A stretch of 64,000 nucleotides of DNA from Nocardioides_C sp963700955 (GCA_963700955.1 CAVOZH010000008.1:124001-188000), one strand, 5' to 3'. Counted from the stretch's first letter, positions 1 to 8,400 are shown. The notes: generated from the letters alone by a model not told the origin. Made by a program: numbers and translations.

Positions 1-372
1 AGTCTCGAGGAGGTCGTCGCACGGCTTCGCGGCCTGATGCGCAGGGCCGGCGCGACCGACCGCCGCGAGAGCTCGGTGCTCACCGTCGGCGACCTGACCC
101 TCGACGAGGACAGCCACGAGGTCCACCGGGCGGGGGAGGAGATCACCCTCACCGCGACGGAGTTCGAGCTGCTGCGCTTCCTCATGCGCAACCCGAGGCG
201 GGTCTTGTCGAAGGCGCAGATCCTCGACCGGGTCTGGAACTACGACTTCGGTGGTCAGGCGAACGTGGTGGAGCTCTACATCTCCTACCTGCGCAAGAAG
301 GTCGACGCCGGGCGGGAGCCGATGATCCACACCATGCGTGGCGCGGGGTACGTCCTCAAGCCGGCGGCTTAG
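1..372 (+). CDS. Response regulator, OmpR/PhoB type, C-terminal part
   Basis: The reading frame is open from the first base, so the gene begins outside the window and its receiver domain is missing. What remains is the end of the receiver/linker (SLEEVVARLRGLMRRAG) and a complete winged-helix DNA-binding domain: TATEFELLRFLMRNPRRVLS is the recognition-side signature, and VVELYISYLRKKVD followed by IHTMRGAGYVLKP forms the C-terminal wing. It ends one base before the sensor kinase start, so the two form a two-component operon. Family and fold are clear; the signal is unknown. Likely targets are the genes directly downstream. Confidence 0.93.
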   Translation, partial: SLEEVVARLRGLMRRAGATDRRESSVLTVGDLTLDEDSHEVHRAGEEITLTATEFELLRFLMRNPRRVLSKAQILDRVWNYDFGGQANVVELYISYLRKKVDAGREPMIHTMRGAGYVLKPAA

Positions 373-373
373 C

Positions 374-1873
374 GTGCGCAGGCTCCTGCCCTCATCCCTG
401 ACCGGGCGGCTCGTCGTCACGGCGGTGGCCCTGGTGGCGCTGGTCAGCCTCCTGATCGCGACAGCGACCACCGTGGCGATCCGTTCCTACCTCCTGAACC
501 AGCTCGACCATCAGGTGAAGGAGTCCGCGCTCCGGGCGGTGGTCGCCTTTCGTGAGGGTCGGCCCCCGCCGCCCCGTGAACAGCGTCGCGACCACGACGA
601 GCCGGAGGCGCCCGAGATCGAGGCCGCCTTCGGGCAGAGATCGGGCACCGTCACCGCGTACATCACCCCGACCGTCGCGGGTGGCGAGGTGATCACCTCC
701 AGCGGCGACCGCAAGGACCTCTCGGCCAGGACACTCGGCACCCTCCGTGCCGTGCCGTCGGACGGGCATGCGCAGACCGTGGAGCTTCCCGGCCTGGGGA
801 ACTACCGCGTCCTCGGCACCGACGCGGGTGGAACCGTCGTCGTCACCGGCCTGCCCACGGGCGAGGCCGACAACACCGTGGGCAGCCTGGTCGGCTTGGA
901 GCTCGCTTTCACCGCCCTCGGCATCTTCGCTGCCGGAGGCGCTGCACTTCTGCTCGTGCGGCATCAGCTCCGGCCGCTGAGGGAGGTGGCGCAGACAGCG
1001 CACGAGGTCGCGGTACTTCCGCTCTCCACCGGTGAGATCGGGGTGACCGCCCGGGTGCCGGAGGGTCTCACCGACGAGCGGACCGAGGTGGGGCAGGTCG
1101 GGGCGGCGCTCAACACGCTGCTCGGCCACGTCGAGCGGGCGCTCGACGCGCGGCACCGTAGCGAGCTGCAGGTGCGGCAGTTCGTCGCGGACGCGTCGCA
1201 CGAGCTGCGGACTCCGCTCGCCACGATCCAGGGGTACGCCGAGCTCAGCCGACGTGCTCACCCCCGCGACGCGGACCTGCTGACCCAGGCGATGGCGAAG
1301 GTGCAGAGCGAGGCGACCCGGATGTCCTCGCTCGTGGAGGACCTGCTGCTGCTGGCCCGGCTGGACGCCGGACGACCTCTCGAGCGGCACGACGTCGACC
1401 TCACCAAGATGGCGCTCGAGTCGGTCGGCGACGCCCGCGTCGTCGCGCCGGAACACCGATGGGCGCTCGAGCTCGCGGAGGAGCCGGTCACGGTCGTCGG
1501 CGACGAACAGCGCCTGCACCAGGTGTTGGCCAACCTGCTCAGCAACGCGCGACGGCACACGCCGGCAGGAACCACCGTGACAGTGGGTGTGCACCCATCG
1601 GCAGACGACACCGCCGCCCTCCTGACCGTTCGCGACAACGGCCCCGGCATCCCGGCCGCGTTGCAGAGCAGCGTCTTCGAGCGGTTCACCCGCGGTGACT
1701 CCGCTCGCACCCGCGAGTCGGGCGGCGCTGGCCTGGGGCTCTCCTTGGTGCAGGCGATCACCGAGGCCCACGGCGGTGACATCCGGGTCAGCTCGCAGCC
1801 GGGCTCGACCTGTTTCACCCTGACGCTGCCCCGGCGTGGACCCGACGCGGACGGCGAGCGACCCGGCTCCTGA
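374..1873 (+). CDS. Sensor histidine kinase (HAMP, HisKA, HATPase)
   Basis: Membrane sensor kinase partner of the preceding regulator. From the GTG at 374 the protein has an N-terminal transmembrane segment (about residues 10-32), an extracytoplasmic sensor region rich in Arg, Pro and acidic residues, a second membrane segment near residues 170-195, a HAMP linker, then the H box DASHELRTPLATIQGY with phospho-accepting His about residue 276, the N box NLLSNARRHTP, and the ATP-lid motifs DNGPGIP and GAGLGLSL. I prefer GTG 374 because it follows the regulator stop at once and GGCGG lies upstream; an ATG at 338 in the same frame would add 12 residues and overlap the regulator. Confidence 0.92.
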   Translation: MRRLLPSSLTGRLVVTAVALVALVSLLIATATTVAIRSYLLNQLDHQVKESALRAVVAFREGRPPPPREQRRDHDEPEAPEIEAAFGQRSGTVTAYITPTVAGGEVITSSGDRKDLSARTLGTLRAVPSDGHAQTVELPGLGNYRVLGTDAGGTVVVTGLPTGEADNTVGSLVGLELAFTALGIFAAGGAALLLVRHQLRPLREVAQTAHEVAVLPLSTGEIGVTARVPEGLTDERTEVGQVGAALNTLLGHVERALDARHRSELQVRQFVADASHELRTPLATIQGYAELSRRAHPRDADLLTQAMAKVQSEATRMSSLVEDLLLLARLDAGRPLERHDVDLTKMALESVGDARVVAPEHRWALELAEEPVTVVGDEQRLHQVLANLLSNARRHTPAGTTVTVGVHPSADDTAALLTVRDNGPGIPAALQSSVFERFTRGDSARTRESGGAGLGLSLVQAITEAHGGDIRVSSQPGSTCFTLTLPRRGPDADGERPGS

Positions 1874-1879
1874 CAGCGG

Positions 1880-1901
1880 GCTCACAGGTTGCTCATTCCT
1901 T
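1880..1901 (+). promoter_or_regulatory. Two 11-bp direct repeats, candidate response-regulator site
   Basis: GCTCACAGGTT is followed without gap by GCTCATTCCTT, and a third GGCTCA occurs a few bases on. OmpR-family regulators bind direct repeats with about 11-bp period, and the TCACAG core resembles known PhoP-type half sites. It lies between the kinase gene and the electron-transfer operon, where a site for the local regulator would be expected. Function is inferred. Confidence 0.35.
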
Positions 1902-1952
1902 CGGCTCAGCCGACTCGGTCACCATCGGGACATGACCGAGAAGGGGCCAGGC

Positions 1953-2420
1953 ATGAACGAACGGGACGAACCGCACAGCGGCTCTCGGTGGGAACCGTCG
2001 CCACGGCGGTCCTCCGAGGCCCCGGAGCAGCGGTCAGCCCCCTTCCCACAGGACCCAGAACCCGCCGTACCCGACGAGCCGGCTCGCTCCGCCGGGCTAC
2101 GCGGCCGGAGGACGCTGGCCGCCGCCGTGGGCCTGATGGCCGTAGGGGCAGTCGGCGGTTTCGCCCTCGTGCACGCGACGTCCGGCGATGACTCGGACCG
2201 GGTCGGTCTCGTCGACAACCACCTCCCCACCGGTCCGGACGGTCAGGCCAAGCCGCCGGCGCCTCCGCCCGGCTTCGGTGACGGCCGCTTGCCCTCGCGA
2301 GAGCACGACGACGACCACGCCGAGCTCCACGAAGAAGAGGGACACGGCACCGCGACCTCGCCGAACGGTCCGGCTGTGGAGCCCGGTGACGACGACGCGG
2401 CTACCGGGCCGACCGCATGA
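1953..2420 (+). CDS. Single-pass membrane protein with acidic/His-rich tail
   Basis: No family recognised. 155 residues: a Pro/Glu/Arg-rich cytoplasmic head (1-50), one membrane helix at about 54-75 (TLAAAVGLMAVGAVGGFALV), then an extracytoplasmic Pro- and Asp/His-rich tail that includes HDDDHAELHEEEGH. The tail could bind cations. The ATG at 1953 is chosen because AAGGGG stands 7-8 bases before it; an ATG at 1932 lacks such a site. It overlaps the ferric-reductase-like gene by four bases (ATGA), so it is translationally coupled to it and probably belongs to the same electron-transfer module, perhaps as a metal sensor or scaffold. That role is inference. Confidence 0.75.
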   Translation: MNERDEPHSGSRWEPSPRRSSEAPEQRSAPFPQDPEPAVPDEPARSAGLRGRRTLAAAVGLMAVGAVGGFALVHATSGDDSDRVGLVDNHLPTGPDGQAKPPAPPPGFGDGRLPSREHDDDHAELHEEEGHGTATSPNGPAVEPGDDDAATGPTA

Positions 2421-3823
2421 CCAGCGTCCCGGCGTCCCGCGTCCGTTCGTCGGCTGCGGTGGCCCGGAGCGCCGCTCGAGCAAGGTCTGACGCCACGGTC
2501 CGCGGCGCTGCGGGGGTCGGACTCTGGCTCAGCCTGCTGCTGGTGTCGTACTGGTGGGTGGCCGGCGGAGGCATCCAGGACCTGGCCGCGTGGGGGAGCG
2601 GGCTGACTTCGCTGGGTCGGATCACCGGCCTGGTCGCGTCGAACCTGCTCCTCGTCCAGGTGCTCCTGATCGCCCGGCTGCCGCGCATCGAGGCCGCGTT
2701 CGGCCAGGACCGGCTGCTGCACATCCACCGCATCATCGGGTTCACGTCGTTCAACCTGATGGTGGCGCACATCGTGCTCATCACCTGGGGCTACGCGGCA
2801 GGCAGCCTGGCCGCGACTCCGGCGACGTTGTGGAACCTCACCACCACCTATCCGGGGATGCTGCTCGCGATCGGAGGTACGGCGTTCCTGGTCCTCATCG
2901 TGGTCACGAGCGTCAGGGCCGCGCGCAAGAGGATGCGCTACGAGTCGTGGCACCTTCTGCACCTCTACGCCTACCTCGGTGTCGGCCTGGCTCTGCCCCA
3001 CCAGCTGTGGACCGGCAAGGAGTTCCTGGTCTCGACAGCGGCGACCGTGTACTGGTGGAGCTTCTGGGCTCTGGCGGCCGGCTCCGTGCTGGTGTGGCGG
3101 GTCGGCCTGCCGCTCTGGCGCAGCGCGCGGCACGGCTTGCGAGTCACGTCGGTGGTGCACGAGAAGGAGGGGGCCGTCTCGGTGTACATGACCGGCCGCC
3201 ACCTCCACCGGCTGCCGACGGAGGCCGGGCAGTTCTTCAGCTGGCGGTTCCTGAACCGGCGCGGCTGGACCCGCGGCAACCCCTACTCCCTCTCGGCCGC
3301 CCCGGACGGGCGAAGCCTGAGGATCACCGCCAAGGCGCTGGGTGACAACAGCGAACGGCTGCGCGCGCTCAAGCCCGGCACGCGGGTCCTCATCGAGGGG
3401 CCCTACGGGCGGCTGACCGCCCGGCGTCGTACCCGTCGCCGGATAGCGCTGATCGGCGCCGGCGTCGGCATGGCCCCGTTGCGCGCGCTCGCCGAGGGGC
3501 TCCACTACGGGCCCGGTGAGGCGGTGCTGCTGCACCGGTTCACCCATGAGCCGCTGTTCGAGCACGAGTTCGACGTCCTCGCCAAGGAACGGGGGCTGCA
3601 GGTCCTCTGGCTTCCTGGGAGACGACGCTCACCCGACTCGTGGCTCGGCCAGGGGGTCGGCGAGGCCAGCGACGTGGCGGCGCTTCGGTTCTGGGTGCCG
3701 GACATCGCCCAGCGAGACGTCTACGTCTGCGGCCCCGAGGCGTGGACGGACAGCGTGCGTCGTACGGCGGAGGCGGCCGGCGTCCCCTCAGACCAGCTGC
3801 ACATCGAGAAGTTCAGGTGGTGA
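2417..3823 (+). CDS. Ferric-reductase-like transmembrane flavohemoprotein
   Basis: Electron-transfer enzyme: it should take electrons from cytosolic NAD(P)H through FAD and membrane hemes to an extracytoplasmic acceptor. 468 residues. Residues 30-230 hold about six membrane helices with paired histidines suited to heme ligation (H102/H104 with H118; H179/H182 with H195). A flavodoxin-reductase-like FAD domain follows (NPYSLSAAP), then an NAD-binding domain (GAGVGMAPLRAL and YVCGPEAW). This is the ferric-reductase/NADPH-oxidase-like architecture. It overlaps the upstream gene by four bases and ends four bases before the FMN-binding protein gene. The natural acceptor is not shown by sequence; Fe(III), quinone or the neighbouring FMN protein are options. 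Confidence 0.88.
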   Translation: MTSVPASRVRSSAAVARSAARARSDATVRGAAGVGLWLSLLLVSYWWVAGGGIQDLAAWGSGLTSLGRITGLVASNLLLVQVLLIARLPRIEAAFGQDRLLHIHRIIGFTSFNLMVAHIVLITWGYAAGSLAATPATLWNLTTTYPGMLLAIGGTAFLVLIVVTSVRAARKRMRYESWHLLHLYAYLGVGLALPHQLWTGKEFLVSTAATVYWWSFWALAAGSVLVWRVGLPLWRSARHGLRVTSVVHEKEGAVSVYMTGRHLHRLPTEAGQFFSWRFLNRRGWTRGNPYSLSAAPDGRSLRITAKALGDNSERLRALKPGTRVLIEGPYGRLTARRRTRRRIALIGAGVGMAPLRALAEGLHYGPGEAVLLHRFTHEPLFEHEFDVLAKERGLQVLWLPGRRRSPDSWLGQGVGEASDVAALRFWVPDIAQRDVYVCGPEAWTDSVRRTAEAAGVPSDQLHIEKFRW

Positions 3824-3827
3824 CCGG

Positions 3828-4412
3828 ATGAGACGCATCGTCACGTGGGTGCTGGCCACGATCAGCATCGTGGTGCTCCTGTTCGGCTACCACACCTCGA
3901 CGTCGGGGCCCCTCAGCGCGGTGCAAGGCGCGGCGACTCCGGCGGTGTCGCAGTCGAGCTCGGGCGGCGTGAGCCGGACCCCGAGCGGCGCCGGCGCTGC
4001 GCCAGGCGGGGCCGGAGGGGGGTCCGGAGGAACCGGCGCCGACTCGAACGGGACCGGAGAGGGCTCGAACGGCACGGGTGGCTCCCACGGAGCCGGAGGC
4101 AGTTCGAACCGGACGGGCGGCACCATGATGCACCGCCGCAGCACCGTGACGGGCCCGGTCATCCAGACCCAGTGGGGTCCCGTGCAGGTGCAGGTGACGA
4201 CGAACAACAAGAGGATCACCCGCGTCTCGGTCCTGCAGTACCCGAGCGGCAACTCCACCGACCAGCAGATCAACGACTACGCGCTGCCGATCCTGGTCCA
4301 GAACACGCTCGACGCGCAGAGCGCCGACATCGACATGGTCAGCGGCGCAACCTACACGAGCACGGGTTACATCGAGTCCCTCCAGGCCGCGCTCGACAAG
4401 GCCGGGGTGTGA
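3828..4412 (+). CDS. Secreted FMN-binding domain protein
   Basis: Extracytoplasmic flavoprotein carrying covalently attached FMN. 194 residues: an N-terminal membrane anchor or signal (RIVTWVLATISIVVLLFGY), a long Gly/Ser/Thr/Asn linker (about 38-103), and a C-terminal FMN-binding domain. The flavin acceptor motif S-G-A-T is visible in DMVSGATYTSTGY, with Thr175 the expected FMN-phosphoester residue. The next gene encodes ApbE, the enzyme family that makes this bond, and the previous one a transmembrane reductase, so electrons probably pass from the reductase to this FMN. Start ATG 3828 lies just after the reductase stop. Confidence 0.9.
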   Translation: MRRIVTWVLATISIVVLLFGYHTSTSGPLSAVQGAATPAVSQSSSGGVSRTPSGAGAAPGGAGGGSGGTGADSNGTGEGSNGTGGSHGAGGSSNRTGGTMMHRRSTVTGPVIQTQWGPVQVQVTTNNKRITRVSVLQYPSGNSTDQQINDYALPILVQNTLDAQSADIDMVSGATYTSTGYIESLQAALDKAGV

Positions 4413-5215
4413 AGGCCGTGCTGCACGGCGCTGTCGGGCGCACCAGCCGTGAGAACACGGTGCGGTACGTCGAGCACGTCATGGGCATGCCGATCAGCCT
4501 GGCGATGCGCGGCCGGCACGCGGATGACACGCGCGGGCGTGCGGCGTGGGCCGAGGTCATGGCCGGGCTGCGGGAGGTCGACGAGGTGTTCTCGACCTAC
4601 CGGCCGGACTCGTACATCTCCAGGCTCGGCCGGGGCGAGGTCACCCTGCACGACTGCCCGCCGGAGGTCGCGGAGGTGCTCGCCCTCGGGGACCAGGCCG
4701 AACGAGAGTCCGGCGGTGCGTTCAACGTACGTCGCGCCGGCCTCGACGGCGAGGTCGTGCTCGACCCGAGCGGGGTGGTGAAGGGCTGGGCGGTCGAGCG
4801 GGCCGTCGTACACCTGCGCGCGCTGGACGCCACCGGCTTCTGCCTCTCAGCGGGGGGAGACATGGTGTGCCGGGCGGTCGGGCCGGACTCCGCGCCGTGG
4901 CGGATCGGGATCGAGCACCCGCTCGACCCGACACAGCTCGTCGCGGTGGTGCCCCTCTCTACAGGTGCGGTCGCGACATCGGGGACCGCTCATCGAGGGG
5001 GGCACCTCGTGGACGCCCGCACCGGCCGGCCGCCCTCGCGGGTCGCCTCGGTGACTGTGGTGGGCTCGTCACTGACCTGGGCCGACATCGACGCCACCGC
5101 CGCGTATGCACACGGTGCGAACGCGGCGCGGTGGCTCGAGGGCCGGGCGGGACGCAGTGGCCTCGTCGTCTGGGAGGACGGGTCCACCACGCTGTTCGCC
5201 GGGCCAGGGGCTTAA
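4409..5215 (+). CDS. apbE: ApbE-family FMN transferase
   Basis: Transfers FMN from FAD to a Thr in target proteins. Family motifs are present: GMPISL at the start, DPSGVVKGWAVERAV (the usual D-GG-AKG-AVD block), LSAGGD, and ATSGTAHRGGHLVDARTG, followed by ADIDATAAYA. At 268 residues from GTG 4409 it is slightly short and shows no signal peptide or lipobox, so it would act in the cytoplasm, or the substrate is modified before export. GTG 4409 overlaps the FMN-protein stop (GTGA), making enzyme and substrate translationally coupled. Confidence 0.92.
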   Translation: MKAVLHGAVGRTSRENTVRYVEHVMGMPISLAMRGRHADDTRGRAAWAEVMAGLREVDEVFSTYRPDSYISRLGRGEVTLHDCPPEVAEVLALGDQAERESGGAFNVRRAGLDGEVVLDPSGVVKGWAVERAVVHLRALDATGFCLSAGGDMVCRAVGPDSAPWRIGIEHPLDPTQLVAVVPLSTGAVATSGTAHRGGHLVDARTGRPPSRVASVTVVGSSLTWADIDATAAYAHGANAARWLEGRAGRSGLVVWEDGSTTLFAGPGA

Positions 5216-5243
5216 GGCCCTGCTGTCCTTGGGGCCCCCGCCC

Positions 5244-5249
5244 TAGCGT
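5244..5249 (+). promoter_or_regulatory. Probable -10 (TAGCGT) of a leaderless transcript
   Basis: TAGCGT lies six bases before the ATG at 5256. This spacing places the transcription start on or next to the start codon. See the matching hexamers at 17918, 21265, 21758, 39893 and 62664. Confidence 0.4.
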
Positions 5250-5255
5250 CGAAGG

Positions 5256-5636
5256 ATGAGCAACAGAGTCTCGAAGCACCTCGGCTCGGCGCTCGCGATG
5301 GCCGGGCTCCTGGCGACGGCTTCCGTCGGTGCTCTCAGCGCACCCAGCCAGGGAGCAGTGGCCCCCACATGTGCTGGCCGTGCTGCAACCATCGTGGGCA
5401 CTGCCAGGTCCGACGAGCTGAACGGCACTCCAGGGCGGGATGTGATCGTCGGGCGCGGCGGCAACGACGAGATCGAGGGGCGCGGCGGCAACGACCTGAT
5501 CTGCGGCAACCGGGGCAACGACGAGCTCGAGGGGGACCGCGGCAACGACCGGCTGATCGGAGGGCTCGGCCATGACGAGGCCGAGGGCGGGCCTGGTCGT
5601 GACTCGTGCTCCGCGGAGGAGACCGAGAGCTGCTGA
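5256..5636 (+). CDS. Secreted RTX (hemolysin-type) calcium-binding repeat protein
   Basis: 126 residues. An N-terminal secretion signal (ALAMAGLLATASVGALSA, about residues 9-26) is followed by a short spacer with one Cys and then by glycine/aspartate nonapeptides of the GGNDxxxG type (GRGGNDEIEG, GRGGNDLICG, GDRGNDRLIG, GGLGHDEAEG). Such repeats fold as a calcium-binding parallel beta roll. It is much shorter than toxins of this class and carries no catalytic domain; Cys residues in and after the repeats (LICG, DSC, ESC) could form disulfides. Probably a small secreted or wall-associated calcium-binding protein. Confidence 0.82.
   Translation: MSNRVSKHLGSALAMAGLLATASVGALSAPSQGAVAPTCAGRAATIVGTARSDELNGTPGRDVIVGRGGNDEIEGRGGNDLICGNRGNDELEGDRGNDRLIGGLGHDEAEGGPGRDSCSAEETESC
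5433..5601 (+). repeat. In-gene RTX nonapeptide repeats
   Basis: About six consecutive 27-bp units encoding GGNDxxxG-like nonapeptides, degenerate at DNA level (recurring cggcaacgac). They are coding repeats of the RTX protein at 5256-5636. Confidence 0.75.
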
Positions 5637-5780
5637 GGACGACCGGCAGATCTCTCCTGGCGACCGTCAGCTGTGCTCGAGAAGTCCCGGCCGGCCAGGC
5701 GGGAGCAGGTCATGGCACGCAGCCTGTCGGCGGTGGCCTAGCCTGAGTGCCGTCAGCGGCCAGAGGGTAAGGAGCGGGGG

Positions 5781-6593
5781 ATGCTCAAGTTCGTCTACGC
5801 GGCCGGCTCGCACGTAGGGCTGGTTCGTCAGAACAACGAGGACTCAGGCTTCGCCGGGCCGTACCTCCAGCTGGTGGCCGACGGCGTCGGTGGTGCCGCG
5901 GCGGGGGAGGTCGCCTCGGCCACGGCGGCGTACGTCGTGAGTGCGCTCGCTGCGCGCGGGAGCGAGGACGACCTCGTGGGCCTGTTGGCTGCGGCCGTCC
6001 AGGAGTCGCATCGCCAGCTGTCTGCGGGGGTGGAGCGCGACCAGACGCGCTGCGGAATGGCGACGACGCTCACGGCGCTGCTGACCTCCGGAAACCGGTT
6101 CGCCATGGCCCACATCGGCGACTCGAGGGCCTACCTGTTGCGGGGGGATCGGCTCTCACAGGTCACCAAGGACCACACGTTCGTCCAGTCGCTGATCGAC
6201 GAGGGCCACCTGACCCGGGAGCAGGCCTCGACCCACCCGCATCGGTCCGTGGTCCTGAAGGTCCTCGACGGTGAGCACCGGCCGGAGCCGGACGTGTTCA
6301 GCGTCGATCTGCAGCCGGGGGACCGGCTGCTGCTCTGCAGCGACGGGTTGAGCGACTACGTGGCCGAGGAACGGATCGGTGAGGCGCTGCGGGTTGCCGA
6401 CGCGGACAGTGCAGTCTCCGCGCTGGTCGACTCCGCGTTGGACAGCGGCGGACGTGACAACGTCACCTGCCTCGTCGCGGACGTCGAGGACGGCCCGGTG
6501 GTGTGCCACGACGGACGGCTGCTCGGGGCGATGCGCGACCCGTACCTGATCGTGGACCCGGCGGCGGTTCGCCTGCCCACGGGGTCCGCCTGA
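5781..6593 (+). CDS. PP2C-family Ser/Thr protein phosphatase
   Basis: Mn/Mg-dependent protein phosphatase of the bacterial Stp/PstP type, 270 residues, soluble. Metal-binding motifs are all present: RQNNEDS (Asp21), VADGVGG (Asp34-Gly35), HIGDSRAYLL, CSDGLSDYV and GRDNVTCLV. AAGGAG sits seven bases before the ATG. It lacks the C-terminal membrane anchor of mycobacterial PstP, and no Ser/Thr kinase gene is adjacent, so its substrates are not indicated. It is convergent with the HdeD-like gene; in the 120 bp between them a GCCGGC/GCCGGC hairpin (6617-6638) might serve as terminator. Confidence 0.93.
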   Translation: MLKFVYAAGSHVGLVRQNNEDSGFAGPYLQLVADGVGGAAAGEVASATAAYVVSALAARGSEDDLVGLLAAAVQESHRQLSAGVERDQTRCGMATTLTALLTSGNRFAMAHIGDSRAYLLRGDRLSQVTKDHTFVQSLIDEGHLTREQASTHPHRSVVLKVLDGEHRPEPDVFSVDLQPGDRLLLCSDGLSDYVAEERIGEALRVADADSAVSALVDSALDSGGRDNVTCLVADVEDGPVVCHDGRLLGAMRDPYLIVDPAAVRLPTGSA

Positions 6594-6713
6594 CATCCGA
6601 GCACGTCGACAGCGCCGCCGGCTGATGAGGAAGCCGGCGACGCCGCCGAGCAGATCGTTGTGCTGGCCGTCGTGCCGGCCGGTGCGGAGACCGGGGGGCC
6701 CGGACGGTCCTGC

Positions 6714-7277
6714 TTACGGTGTGGCCATCCTGCGTTGCTCCGCCGTGACCTCAGGCGAGACGTGGATCCGCCCGATCAGCATCATCGCGAGCCCGTCCGC
6801 GAGCATCTCGACGCCGAGCAGCACACCGAGCAGGACGAACGAGGCGGTGAACAGGTTGAAGAGCACGATGAGGCCCAGGACAGCGGACACGATCCCGGAG
6901 AAGATCAGAGGCACGCGGTACTCCGGCTGACCGCCTGCTGCCACCAGGCGCGTGATACCACCGACCAGGAACACGGTCCCGGCCACCAGCGTCAGCGTGA
7001 CGGCGGCGACGTCGGTGTTCCGCAGGAATACCAGGCCCAGCACGGTCAGCAGACCGCCGGTCAACGCCGATGCCCAGAATCCGCCCTTTCCGATGCGGAA
7101 CAGCGAACCGATCAGCCCGACCACACCGAAGAGCAACAGCATCCACCCGAGGAACAACACCGATACCGTCGTCGCGAAGGCTGCGTTGCCCAGCACGATC
7201 AGTCCCCCGATGACCAGCAGTGCACCGACCGCGATGTCCCAGCCGGTCCGGGAGCGCACGAACAGTGACTCAGTCAT
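6714..7277 (-). CDS. HdeD/DUF308-family membrane protein
   Basis: 187 residues with six predicted membrane helices arranged as three hairpins of similar sequence (for example LLVIGGLIVLGNAAFATTVS and GLLTVLGLVFLRNTDVAAVT), the pattern of the HdeD acid-resistance family. Function in actinobacteria is unknown; stress tolerance is the family association. Start is the ATG at 7277, preceded by AAGGGTGG. A palindrome (7296-7312) lies just upstream and may tie it to the stress genes elsewhere in the window. Confidence 0.85.
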   Translation of the reverse strand: MTESLFVRSRTGWDIAVGALLVIGGLIVLGNAAFATTVSVLFLGWMLLLFGVVGLIGSLFRIGKGGFWASALTGGLLTVLGLVFLRNTDVAAVTLTLVAGTVFLVGGITRLVAAGGQPEYRVPLIFSGIVSAVLGLIVLFNLFTASFVLLGVLLGVEMLADGLAMMLIGRIHVSPEVTAEQRRMATP

Positions 7278-7295
7278 GATGTTCCACCCTTCTGA

Positions 7296-7312
7296 CCGGG
7301 ACCAAGGCCCGG
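7296..7312. promoter_or_regulatory. Palindrome CCGGGACCAAGGCCCGG, candidate operator
   Basis: Near-perfect 17-bp palindrome ending about 19 bases before the HdeD-like start. It resembles GGGAC-type DosR/DevR boxes and the boxes before the two universal stress genes, but it is closer to the start codon than an activator site would normally be, so it could also be a repressor operator. Confidence 0.35.
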
Positions 7313-7450
7313 TTCCTGCCTCCAGTCTGCTTCCGTCGAGGCTGCAACAGACCACCCCGAAAGACCGTTCTCCACGCGCATGCGGGTCAGGGGGATCGGG
7401 TCCTTGGTCGCGAACCGGTGCGAGTGTGATCTCGCGGACGGGATGGGTGT

Positions 7451-7732
7451 TCAGGCAGGGGGCTGCTGCAAGCGCCGCGCCGCCGGGCCGGCGTCGAGGC
7501 CGTCCTGCTCGGCGACGAGAAGGAGCAGCGACTCCGCCTCTTCCGCACAGGCGGCGCAGCCACGCAGGTGGACCCGCATCTCCGGGAGGTCGGTGGTGTC
7601 CGGGTCCGACATCAGCGTCTCGACGTACACGTCCATGAGCTCGAAGCAGTCCTCGCAGGAGAGCCACGGTTCGGTGGACAGCGTCAGCAGCCGAGCGGTC
7701 TCGGTGCTCAGGTGTCGGCTGTTCGCGTTCAT
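7451..7732 (-). CDS. Probable zinc-binding anti-sigma factor
   Basis: 93 residues, soluble. HLRGCAACAEEAESLL carries the H-x3-C-x2-C signature of ZAS anti-sigma factors, and SCEDCFELMDVYVETLM at the N-terminal side adds a C-x2-C and a helix of the usual sigma-wrapping type. It overlaps the ECF sigma gene by four bases (ATGA), the classical arrangement for a cognate anti-sigma. There is no membrane segment, so the signal would be cytoplasmic, for example thiol oxidation or zinc release; that is inferred from the family. Confidence 0.82.
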   Translation of the reverse strand: MNANSRHLSTETARLLTLSTEPWLSCEDCFELMDVYVETLMSDPDTTDLPEMRVHLRGCAACAEEAESLLLLVAEQDGLDAGPAARRLQQPPA

Positions 7733-8400
7733 CGTTCACCTCGCTGGGGCGCCGTGGCCGCCGGCAGGTATCCGGTCGCCGTCAGGTGCGCCCGCAGTCG
7801 CCCACGGGCTTCGTGCAGAGCTTTGTACAGGGCACCGCGCGTGGTGCCCAGCCGGTCGGCGAGTACGTCGATCGGCACGTTGTCGACCAGCAGCGCGACG
7901 GCGATCTGCCGTTGGTACGGCGTCAGCGCGAGGTGCATGGCCGCAGCCACGGCTGTCGCGAGATCCGCGGCCTCGGCGTGCTGGTCGGGGGTCGGGGCAA
8001 GGTCGGACCACCGGTCGTTCTCGTCCAGGCTCACCTCGCGGTTGGCCCAGGCGTGCCTGCGCACCTCCGTGGCAGCCTGGAGGATCGCGAACTTGTACGC
8101 CCACGTCGTGAACCGGCTCCGCCCCTCGAACGTGTCGAGCTTGGCCAGCAGCACGGTGAGGGCCTCGTCGGCGGCACTGTTGGCCAGCTCGTCGCAGGTC
8201 CGGACGTCGACGCCGGCGAGCTGGTCCCGCATTCGCCAGACCTGGTGACGGGCCGCCTTGATCATCAGCGCGTGCAAGCGCCGCAAGGCCCGGTCCTGCT
8301 CGGCCCCGGGGAGCGCGAGCGCCGCCGGCCAGTCGGTCGGATCCTCCCCGACCTGGTCGACGGACCTCGTGTCCTCCTGGCCGCGGCCCAGCTGCATCAC
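7729..8400 (-). CDS. ECF RNA polymerase sigma factor
   Basis: 223 residues. Region 2 is seen in TFEGRSRFTTWAYKFAILQA (the 2.3-2.4 core RSRFTTWAYKFA), with the preceding DEALTVLLAKLD. Region 4 holds LTPYQRQIAVALLVDNVP and the helix-turn-helix DVLADRLGTTRGALYKALHE. It is the middle gene of a three-gene overlapping operon: a small unknown protein (8397-8648), this sigma, then the anti-sigma. Autoregulation through the intergenic region with the inverted repeat at 8675-8712 is plausible. Confidence 0.92.
   Translation of the reverse strand: MMQLGRGQEDTRSVDQVGEDPTDWPAALALPGAEQDRALRRLHALMIKAARHQVWRMRDQLAGVDVRTCDELANSAADEALTVLLAKLDTFEGRSRFTTWAYKFAILQAATEVRRHAWANREVSLDENDRWSDLAPTPDQHAEAADLATAVAAAMHLALTPYQRQIAVALLVDNVPIDVLADRLGTTRGALYKALHEARGRLRAHLTATGYLPAATAPQRGER

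Noticed and set aside
5433..5601. Regular 27-bp DNA periodicity that could suggest a CRISPR-like or satellite repeat.
   Set aside because: The period is explained by RTX nonapeptide codons; there are no spacers and no cas genes.
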